Assembly (NCBI GenBank): GCA_050732575.1
Contig: JBOHRF010000003.1
Coordinates: 1-63,451 of the forward strand
DNA from: JBBDWZ01 sp050732575
GTDB taxonomy: Bacteria; Gemmatimonadota; Gemmatimonadetes; Longimicrobiales; RSA9
DNA: 63,451 nucleotides
Direction of reading: 5' to 3'
The number at the start of each line of letters is the position of its first letter. The stretch's first letter is position 1. The notes under the pieces are model-generated. The model worked only from the letters and a program-made list of their open reading frames with translations, searched no databases and was not told the DNA's origin. Below, piece by piece: positions 57,329-63,451 of this stretch. A program made the position numbers and the translations under genes.

Positions 57329-57715
57329 ATGGATTCGGATCACGACCGTAAGAAGAAGCTGATTGTAGTCGGTGACCGCGTACTGATCCTGCCCGAAGAA
57401 GGGGAAGATCGGACGCGGGTGGGCTTGTATTTGCCGGCATCGGCCGTGGACAACCAGGCCGTTCAGGGAGGCAAGGTAGTAGCCACCGGACCGGGCACAC
57501 CGATCTCACTTCCGACCGAACTGGATGAGGAGCCGTGGAAGATTCAGAGCGGTGAGGCTCGTTTTCTGCCCGTCCAGGCCCAGGTGGGCGACTATGCGAT
57601 TTTCTTTCGGCGTGCGGCCGTGGAAATCACGTTCGAGGACAAGCGCTATCTGGTAGTGCCGCAGGCCGCGATTCTCACGCTCATCCGGGAAACCCCGCAG
57701 GAAGACTCCTGGTGA
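57329..57715 (+). CDS. Divergent GroES/Cpn10-like co-chaperonin
   Basis: 128 aa, longer than GroES (about 97). LIVVGDRVLILPEEGEDRTR with VGLYLPASAVDNQAVQGGKV aligns with the Cpn10 start (the mobile-loop region), and VGDYAIFFRRAAVEITFEDK with RYLVVPQAAILTLI matches its end. The middle has an insertion (PTELDEEPWKIQSGEARFL). No groEL lies next to it. It may be a paralogue with another partner. The ATG at 57329 has GAGGAG close upstream. Confidence 0.75.
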   Translation: MDSDHDRKKKLIVVGDRVLILPEEGEDRTRVGLYLPASAVDNQAVQGGKVVATGPGTPISLPTELDEEPWKIQSGEARFLPVQAQVGDYAIFFRRAAVEITFEDKRYLVVPQAAILTLIRETPQEDSW

Positions 57716-57800
57716 GAGTTGTGGCTGCATGCCACAGGACGCTACCCCAGGGACTGAGACGAAACCGGGCGCATTGGCCCGGGTAATCAAGTGAAGCATG

Positions 57801-57828
57801 CGGCCCCGAAGCTTGGGGCCGTTTTGTT
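57801..57828 (+). terminator. Rho-independent terminator after the GroES-like gene
   Basis: CGGCCCC (57801-57807) pairs with GGGGCCG (57815-57821) around GAAGCTT, followed by TTTTGTTT. Another perfect hairpin, ACCGGGC with GCCCGGT-like sequence around 57763-57785, precedes it. Confidence 0.85.
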
Positions 57829-57866
57829 TGCCATACCTCCCGATCTCCGACATGAAGGAGCGAACG

Positions 57867-58784
57867 ATGTCCGGATCGAGAACGGACTACATGGTGCGTG
57901 CGTCCGCCGTGTCAGGCCTGGTACGCGCGTTTGCTGTTGACTCCACGGGTTTGGTGAACGAGCTGCAACGGCGGCACGGTACCGACCCCGCCGTGACGGC
58001 GGCGCTCGGTCGGCTGGCTACGGGCACGTTGCTGTTTGGCGCCATGCTCAAAGCGGAAGATCAGCTGGTGACCGTGCGGGTCAAAGGCAACGGCCCGGCC
58101 GGCGTGTTGCTCGCTTCGGCCAACGGCAAGGGCGAAGTGCGTGGCCTGGTCGCCAATCCACGACCGGACATCGACCAATCTCGCAACGGCAAGCTGAACG
58201 TTTCGGGAGCCGTGGGCACGCGCGGACAGCTGACCGTCACGCGTGACCTGGGGCTGCGCCATCCATACGTCAGTACCATCGAGCTGGTCTCGGGCGAGAT
58301 CGGCGAAGACCTGGCCGACTATCTGACCCGTTCAGAACAGGTGCCGTCCGCAGTGGGCATCGGTGTGTTCGTGATGCCGGATGGCTCGGTTACGGCAGCG
58401 GGCGGTTACATCATCCAGCTCATGCCGGGGGTTGCCGACACCGAAGTTGCGCGCATCGAGTCGGTGGTCAGTGAGCTGCCGCATCCGACCACGATGCTGC
58501 GTAATGGCGACGCACCCGAGGACATGCTGAGCCGGATTTTTGGCGAATCTCACCAAATGCTAGATCGCATGCCCGTGCGGTTCCACTGCCCGTGCTCCAA
58601 AGAGCGCGTGGAACGAGCCATCATGCTGTTGGGTGAAGATGCGATCGCGGAGATGATCAAAGAGAGCGCTGCCAGCGGTCCTACCGAGGCCGTTTGCCAG
58701 TTCTGTAACGCAACGTACCACCTCAGCCCCACCGATCTGGAAGCTCTACTGCTCCGCACTACTGACCAGGAAAGCGCGGCCTGA
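57867..58784 (+). CDS. hslO: Redox-regulated chaperone Hsp33
   Basis: 305 aa. It holds unfolded proteins under oxidative stress. The N-terminal domain has AALGRLATGTLLFGAMLKAE and VSGAVGTRGQLTVTRDLGLR; the C-terminal zinc/redox switch has CPCSKERVERAI (CxC, about residue 237) and AVCQFCNATYHL (CxxC, about residue 272). All four Cys are present, so it should respond to oxidation. The start ATG at 57867 is preceded by AAGGAG with 6-base spacing, favouring it over a longer frame. The GroES-like gene with its own terminator lies upstream, so it has a separate promoter. Confidence 0.94.
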   Translation: MSGSRTDYMVRASAVSGLVRAFAVDSTGLVNELQRRHGTDPAVTAALGRLATGTLLFGAMLKAEDQLVTVRVKGNGPAGVLLASANGKGEVRGLVANPRPDIDQSRNGKLNVSGAVGTRGQLTVTRDLGLRHPYVSTIELVSGEIGEDLADYLTRSEQVPSAVGIGVFVMPDGSVTAAGGYIIQLMPGVADTEVARIESVVSELPHPTTMLRNGDAPEDMLSRIFGESHQMLDRMPVRFHCPCSKERVERAIMLLGEDAIAEMIKESAASGPTEAVCQFCNATYHLSPTDLEALLLRTTDQESAA

Positions 58785-58960
58785 CCCTTATCCAAGGCCA
58801 ACCAAATCGTCACATTCCGGTATCTCATAACGATGCGATCATGGATTGTTTCGTGGTAGCGGCTCCTGGTCGACCGATGTTCGTATCTTATTACAGGACC
58901 GCAAGTTAGATTGTTTTCTAAGGCGGATTGTGGAACCGGCATGAGAGTTGACCTACCTGC

Positions 58961-59797
58961 TTGGAAGCGGCAAATTGGCCGCTACTCCCCCGGCCGACCG
59001 ATCCCTTAGCCGAGAGGCCGCGTACGCTGTTCCAGACCAAGCCACCGATCGACGGGCCCGAGCCTGGCGGTATCGTGCACGAAGTGGAGCGAGTGCTGCG
59101 CAGCCTTCGTGCGCTGCCCCTGGCTGCGCCGCTGCTGTTGTTGGTTGGGTTTGGCGCGGGCGAGCTGGCCAAAGTCGCGTTGCGCATACCCGATGACGGG
59201 GCGGCGCGGGAGACCACGGAGAAGACGGTTCCGCGTGTTCATCTGGATGCGCTGAGCAACCGGATGACGGCCATGCGTGATGACGGCAAGCTGACCGTCG
59301 ATTACGTGACGATGTATCGTGATCACGTGGAACCGGTCGAGCGGGCACTGCGCCGCCGCGGTGTTTCGCGTTCTGCAGCGCGCAAGATCTCCTGGCCACT
59401 GGTGCAGGAGTCTCAGCGCAAAGGATTGGATCCGGCTACCGTGGCGGCCATCCTCATCGTTGAGAGCGGGGGCAAGGCAACGGCGCGCAGCTCGGTAGGG
59501 GCGCGCGGCCTGATGCAGGTGATGCCCGGCTGGATCGGCCACTGGAAACGCGATGGCTGCGGCCGCGATCTCTACGACATCAAAGACAACCTGTGCAACG
59601 GCACGAGCATTCTGGCCTGGTACCTGGAGCAGCACGGCACCGAGCGTAAGGCTTTGCTCGGTTACAACGGCTGCGTCCGCGGCACCAACACCCCTCGTTG
59701 TTTTACTTACCCTGAAAAGGTCTGGCGCCTGCGCGAGGAGATACGACAGGAGATCTCGCAGCAGCGGGTGCGGGCGGCGGACGACGCCGACGAATAA
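58961..59797 (+). CDS. Lytic transglycosylase (SLT domain), membrane-anchored
   Basis: Up to 278 aa. The frame opens at TTG 58961; a GTG at 59075 (MHEVERVLRSL) would give 240 aa and puts the membrane segment LPLAAPLLLLVGFGAGELAK near the start, which fits better. A TTGACC-N17-CAAATT promoter-like element at 58948-58976 also favours the later start. Residues (of the long form) about 160-250 are the SLT domain, with the catalytic Glu in ILIVESGGKATARSSVGARG followed by LMQVMPGW. It cuts peptidoglycan at the inner membrane. Its stop codon is part of the palindrome that follows. Confidence 0.85.
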   Translation: MEAANWPLLPRPTDPLAERPRTLFQTKPPIDGPEPGGIVHEVERVLRSLRALPLAAPLLLLVGFGAGELAKVALRIPDDGAARETTEKTVPRVHLDALSNRMTAMRDDGKLTVDYVTMYRDHVEPVERALRRRGVSRSAARKISWPLVQESQRKGLDPATVAAILIVESGGKATARSSVGARGLMQVMPGWIGHWKRDGCGRDLYDIKDNLCNGTSILAWYLEQHGTERKALLGYNGCVRGTNTPRCFTYPEKVWRLREEIRQEISQQRVRAADDADE

Positions 59798-59896
59798 CGG
59801 ATTAACAGAATAACACGCTCACGTTTTCGTTCACGGCTGTTACGGGCAACGGCCGTGAGCGAGAACGTGAACGTGTTTCTGTTAATCCGTTATTTG
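59791..59896. repeat. Near-perfect palindrome joining two convergent stop codons
   Basis: From the TAA of the transglycosylase (59795-59797) to the TAA of the M20 gene (59890-59892) the sequence folds into one stem. AACGGATTAACAGAA pairs with TTCTGTTAATCCGTT, and the inner part pairs with one 2-base bulge, three G-T pairs and one mismatch. Inner units are 6-mers such as CGCTCA, CGTTTT, CGTTCA, the same type as at 7786-7867. Pairing extends a few bases into both coding regions. Confidence 0.88.
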
Positions 59897-61263
59897 TTTT
59901 TCGTGTCCGCGAAAGCTTGCAGCAGAGCCGCTGCTGCATGCGTTCCCTTCTCGAAATTTTCGATGCTCATCCACTCGTCGGGCGCGTGCGCGTTTTCGCC
60001 GGGCAGTCCAAAACCCATAAGCAGCACGGGCGCGTTCAGTGTCTTTTCGAATTCAGGCACGATGGGAATGGAACCGCCCTCGCCGGCAAAGACTGGTTTT
60101 TGGCCAAAGGCCTGCTCGAGCGCGTTGATCGCGGCATCGTAGATGGGTCCTTCCGTGCGGGCTCGCCAGGGCTTGCCGCCGTGCAACACGTCGATCTCGA
60201 CTCGCCCGCCCGCGGGCGCCTGGCTGCGAATGTGTTGTTGCAGCAGGTTGGCAATGCGGTCGGGGTCCTGATCGGGAACCAGGCGACTGCTGACTTTGGC
60301 CATGGCGTGCGCAGGCAGTACCGTTTTTGAGCCTTCACCCGTGTAACCGGAAAGCATGCCGTTGATCTCGAGGGTAGGGCGGATCCACAGCCGCTCGAGA
60401 GTGGAATAGCCGGCTTCACCCACCAACTTTGTGGCGCCGGTTTCCTCGAGGAACGACTTCTCATCGAAGGGCAGCTTGCGGATGGCAGCGCGGAAATCGG
60501 CGGCATCGTAGACATCATCGTAAAAGCCCGGGACGGTGATGTGCCCCTTCTCATCGTGAAAGCTGGCTATGATGCGAGCCAGCGCGGTGGCCGGGTTGAG
60601 CACAGCGCCGCCGTAACTGCCGGAGTGCAAGTCCTGCGCGGGCCCGTGCACACGCAGCTCGAGGTAAGCCAGGCCGCGCAGTGAAATTCCAATGGTCGGG
60701 ATGCCGGGACCGATCATGGTTGTGTCCGAGATGACAACCGCGTCGCACGCGAGCTGGCGGGCGTTGGCGCGCACGAACGGCATCAGATTGGCGCTGCCGA
60801 CCTCTTCCTCTCCTTCCGCGATCAGAACCACATCCACGGGCAGTTTACCGAGCGTGCGCAGATGCGCTTCAATGGCCTTGAGGTGCAGATAGAGCTGTCC
60901 CTTGTCATCCACGGAGCCGCGTGCGTACAGCCTGCCATTGCGAATGGTGGGCTCGAACGGCGGGGATGACCACAACTCCAGCGGTTCGGCAGGCTGCACG
61001 TCGTAATGACCGTAGATGAGCAGCGTGGCGGCGGGTTTGGAGCCGGCACGCCATTCGGCCATGACAATGGGGTGACCCCGGGTCTGGTGGATGGCGGCCT
61101 GCAGGCCGGCGTCGCGGCAACGCTGGGCAAACCAGTCGGCAGCCTGGCGTACATCACCCTGGTGCTCGGTGCGCGCACTCACGCTGGGGATGCGCAGGAA
61201 ATCGAACAGCTCTTCCTGGAAGCGGGGCGCGTCGCGATCAATGAAGCCGTGGACGTTTGCCAT
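59890..61263 (-). CDS. M20 family dipeptidase
   Basis: 457 aa, no signal peptide, so cytoplasmic. Metal-binding sites are complete: IYGHYDVQPAEPLELW (His and Asp, about residue 88), YARGSVDDKGQLY (bridging Asp, about 120), IAEGEEEVGSANL (Glu, about 155) and the late His in GENAHAPDEW. The dimerisation domain is present. It cleaves dipeptides such as those released by S46 enzymes. The ATG shares one base with the stop of the S46 gene (TGATG), so the pair is translationally coupled: an exported dipeptide-releasing enzyme followed by a cytoplasmic dipeptidase. Confidence 0.93.
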   Translation of the reverse strand: MANVHGFIDRDAPRFQEELFDFLRIPSVSARTEHQGDVRQAADWFAQRCRDAGLQAAIHQTRGHPIVMAEWRAGSKPAATLLIYGHYDVQPAEPLELWSSPPFEPTIRNGRLYARGSVDDKGQLYLHLKAIEAHLRTLGKLPVDVVLIAEGEEEVGSANLMPFVRANARQLACDAVVISDTTMIGPGIPTIGISLRGLAYLELRVHGPAQDLHSGSYGGAVLNPATALARIIASFHDEKGHITVPGFYDDVYDAADFRAAIRKLPFDEKSFLEETGATKLVGEAGYSTLERLWIRPTLEINGMLSGYTGEGSKTVLPAHAMAKVSSRLVPDQDPDRIANLLQQHIRSQAPAGGRVEIDVLHGGKPWRARTEGPIYDAAINALEQAFGQKPVFAGEGGSIPIVPEFEKTLNAPVLLMGFGLPGENAHAPDEWMSIENFEKGTHAAAALLQAFADTKNK

Positions 61264-63425
61264 CAGCGCGCCGGGCCCATCAGCTCGCGCAGCAGTAGTT
61301 CCGCTTTGTAGATCGTGCGCAGCGCCTCGGTGATGCCGGCGGCGTGCACGGAAACCGTGCGGCCCGTTTCGTTGCGATACACGAAGTTGTTGGGCAGCGA
61401 CTCCAGGTTGCCGTCAAAGGCAATACCCACCACGCGGCCCTCACGATCGATGACCGGACTGCCGCTGTTGCCGCCCGTGATGTCATTGGTGGACACGAAA
61501 TTGAAGGGCGTGGCCATGTTCATGGTGCTGCGCACTGCCTCGAACGACTTGGGCAGCGTGAACGGATCCTGGTTGTTGAATTCGGCAGCGCGCGCGTACA
61601 TACCGGCATAGGTAGTGAAGGGTGCAGCCATAGTGCCATTTAGCGGGTACCCCTTCACCACGCCATCGGTAATGCGCAACGTGAAGGTGGCGTCGGGCGG
61701 CAGCTTGGTGCCGTACACTGCAAGCAGCGCTCTGGCCAGCCGTTCCTCCTGCACGCGCTCGGCGGCCTGGATTCGCGGCCATTGGGCGGACATCTCGACA
61801 TAAATGGGCGCCATGATGCGGGCCAGCCGAATGAACGGATCGCGGATGGTGTCGAGCGCGGATACACCCGCCGTGAGCACAGCCTGTCGATACGATGCAT
61901 CCAACACGCGGGATGCTGCTGCCAGGCGAGTGGCCGCGGCCTCGGGTGTTTCGTTGGGTTGGATGAGACCCTGCAGCAGTGGGTCGTTGGGCTCGAGCAG
62001 ATGGGTGGCCATGGACAGCTGGAGCGCGAGCAATGATCTGGCAATTTCCGGCTGCACCGGGATCGGACTCTTCAATGTCTGCTCGGTCTGTGCGGCCCTT
62101 TCACCGCGGAACTCATCGGAGCGCTGGGCTTCCGATTTGGCCATTTCCGTGAGATAGCCAACCAGCTGAGCCGCAAACGTGATGTGCGGCGAATTGATGA
62201 ACTCGTAGTTGGCGAGGTTGAGGCGCGGACTGGTCCGCATTTTCTGGGTTTGCAGTTCGGCCATCTTGTTCCAGACGTCACCATACTCGCCGCGCAACTT
62301 GGTGTCCGCACTGACGCGCTGCTGAAATTCCCGCTCCCAACGCAGCTTGCGGCCCAGCAACATCGAGTCCTGCAGCCCGGCAAACTGACCCTGGAAATTC
62401 TTGAGGTTGTTCTCGATTTCGAACAACTGCTGGCGCACCTGCTGCTCGGCCTGCGGGCTGATGCGCGACACTTGCTGCAAGACCTGACGCTGGCCACTCA
62501 GCACGCGGATCAGGAAGGGCAGGCGGTAGGTCCTCTCGTACATCACCTCCGAGAACGGCACCTGTCGACTGGTCGAGCCGGGATTGCCGATCACGAAAAC
62601 CAGCTCATCCTCGCGCGCACCTTCGGCCCGCCAGCGAAAGTGATTGGGTGTACGCAGGGCGGTCGTGCTGTCCGGCTGGTAGGCGCGCACAAAGCTGACA
62701 TCGAGGTTATAGCGCGGATATGTGAAATTGTCGGGATCGCCACCAAAGAAGCCTGCTTGCAGCTCGGGCGCAAAGACCAGTTTGACGGGCGAGTAGCGCT
62801 TGTACTTGTAGAGCTGGTACTGCGCGCCTTGATACTGGCTCACCACCTCGCAGGTCATCCGGGTACGTTGCTCACACTCTTCTTCGATGAGGCCAATGGT
62901 CTCTTCTTGCGCTTGTGCCTTGGCAGTGGGCGAGGAGAACGTGGCACCGCGCGCGGCACCTTGCACGCGGGGCGTCACGTTTTCGATCTCGATCAGCTGA
63001 TCGAGGAAGAGACCGGGACACAACTTTTCGTCGCGTCTCAGGGGTGCATAAAAACCGTTGACCACGTAGTCGGCGCCCTGGTTGGATACGGCCTCCACAC
63101 ACTCACGCGCGCAGTGGTGATTGGTCATGACCAGACCATCGGGGGAGACAAAGGAAGCCGAGCAGGATTCACCGTAGCGCACGGACGAGAGGCGCGCGCG
63201 GTCAAGCCACTCCTTGCTGGCGGTAAAGTTGTAGCGGGTCTTCCAGTACTCGAGGGGCGCGTTGTCGAACGTCCACATGGTGCCCAGCTCATTGCCCTGG
63301 AGCGGAACGCGCTCGGCCACGCGTTGCGCGGCGGCGGGCGGATCGAGCGGGTTCTGCACCTGCGCCGCTACGCTGCTGACTCCGAGCAGGCAAAGCGGCA
63401 AAACGCGCAAACCGAGACCCGACAT
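61263..63425 (-). CDS. S46 family dipeptidyl peptidase (DPP7/DPP11-like)
   Basis: 720 aa, typical length. The signal peptide ends near SSVAAQ, so it acts in the periplasm. The chymotrypsin-like triad is visible: His in VMTNHHCARECV (about residue 101), Asp in GGDPDNFTYPRYNLDVSFVR (about 235) and Ser in ITGGNSGSPVIDREGRVVG (about 650). Residues about 290-560 form the helical domain characteristic of S46. Enzymes of this family release dipeptides from the N-terminus of peptides; the S1 residue deciding DPP7 or DPP11 type cannot be set without alignment. CAGGAG lies 7 bases before the ATG. It is common in FCB-group bacteria. Confidence 0.94.
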   Translation of the reverse strand: MSGLGLRVLPLCLLGVSSVAAQVQNPLDPPAAAQRVAERVPLQGNELGTMWTFDNAPLEYWKTRYNFTASKEWLDRARLSSVRYGESCSASFVSPDGLVMTNHHCARECVEAVSNQGADYVVNGFYAPLRRDEKLCPGLFLDQLIEIENVTPRVQGAARGATFSSPTAKAQAQEETIGLIEEECEQRTRMTCEVVSQYQGAQYQLYKYKRYSPVKLVFAPELQAGFFGGDPDNFTYPRYNLDVSFVRAYQPDSTTALRTPNHFRWRAEGAREDELVFVIGNPGSTSRQVPFSEVMYERTYRLPFLIRVLSGQRQVLQQVSRISPQAEQQVRQQLFEIENNLKNFQGQFAGLQDSMLLGRKLRWEREFQQRVSADTKLRGEYGDVWNKMAELQTQKMRTSPRLNLANYEFINSPHITFAAQLVGYLTEMAKSEAQRSDEFRGERAAQTEQTLKSPIPVQPEIARSLLALQLSMATHLLEPNDPLLQGLIQPNETPEAAATRLAAASRVLDASYRQAVLTAGVSALDTIRDPFIRLARIMAPIYVEMSAQWPRIQAAERVQEERLARALLAVYGTKLPPDATFTLRITDGVVKGYPLNGTMAAPFTTYAGMYARAAEFNNQDPFTLPKSFEAVRSTMNMATPFNFVSTNDITGGNSGSPVIDREGRVVGIAFDGNLESLPNNFVYRNETGRTVSVHAAGITEALRTIYKAELLLRELMGPAR

Positions 63426-63451
63426 AACGAACTCCTGTTGAGAGTATGAGG

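Overview
The window is a GC-rich chromosomal segment with dense gene packing. Many same-strand neighbours overlap by four bases (ATGA). No rRNA, tRNA, CRISPR array, insertion sequence or phage gene was recognised. The protein families point to Gemmatimonadota or a close FCB-group lineage: a GWxTD-domain lipoprotein, an S46 dipeptidyl peptidase, a subtilase with a type IX secretion (T9SS)-like C-terminal sorting domain next to a PorV-family protein, Omp85-like barrels, and two primary-type sigma factors. This placement is an inference from gene content; there is no marker RNA gene to confirm it.

Layout. 1-2.6 kb: a DUF1028 protein, then a graveyard of broken genes (Uma2 nuclease, PHD-type antitoxin, PIN toxin, carboxypeptidase-regulatory-like secreted protein). 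2.7-7.8 kb: a B12 uptake operon, cobalamin riboswitch-btuF-btuC-btuD-btuB, with every gene junction an ATGA overlap. 7.9-16 kb: RpoD-type sigma factor, lipoprotein, PP2C phosphatase, HD phosphohydrolase, pckA, maeB. 16.3-24.8 kb: Omp85-like barrel, amidohydrolase, cation efflux, then a methyltransferase/YceI/FAD oxidoreductase/SRPBCC/ketosynthase run that looks like a small biosynthetic operon. 24.9-33.4 kb: DUF4126, AhpD-like protein, second sigma factor with a structured leader, outer-membrane protein, ssb, polA, csp. 33.6-45.8 kb (minus strand): lytic transglycosylase, GWxTD lipoprotein, a complete oligopeptide ABC importer, lipoate ligase, metal-dependent hydrolase, gcvH, and an orphan histidine-kinase DHp protein. 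45.9-52.5 kb: an unusual leader RNA, a small secreted protein, two acyl-CoA dehydrogenases, an AraC-type regulator with a TPR partner. 52.6-63.4 kb: propeptide-like lipoprotein, subtilase, PorV-like protein, ribbon-helix-helix-like protein, GroES-like protein, Hsp33, lytic transglycosylase, M20 and S46 peptidases.

Functional themes are capture and breakdown of peptides (S8, S46, M20, Opp importer), vitamin B12 import under riboswitch control, cell-wall turnover (two SLT enzymes), anaplerotic carbon flow (pckA, maeB), acyl-CoA oxidation, and stress response (Csp, Hsp33, GroES-like, sigma factors).

The most unusual signals are non-coding. (1) At least nine intergenic gaps carry short-period tandem repeats (periods 6, 7, 9, 12, 17 and about 37 bp). 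Most are folded as long inverted repeats just 3' of genes, with a different unit at most sites and sometimes including the stop codons of both convergent genes. (2) At 45948-46140 a 13-base perfect complement of the 16S rRNA tail precedes a 20-codon frame that lies inside the 5' half of a roughly 30-bp RNA stem. (3) The sigma gene at 26416 has a terminator-like hairpin between its promoter and start codon. (4) In the B12 riboswitch the ribosome-binding site lies inside the terminator stem, and the likely TTG start begins inside the T-run.
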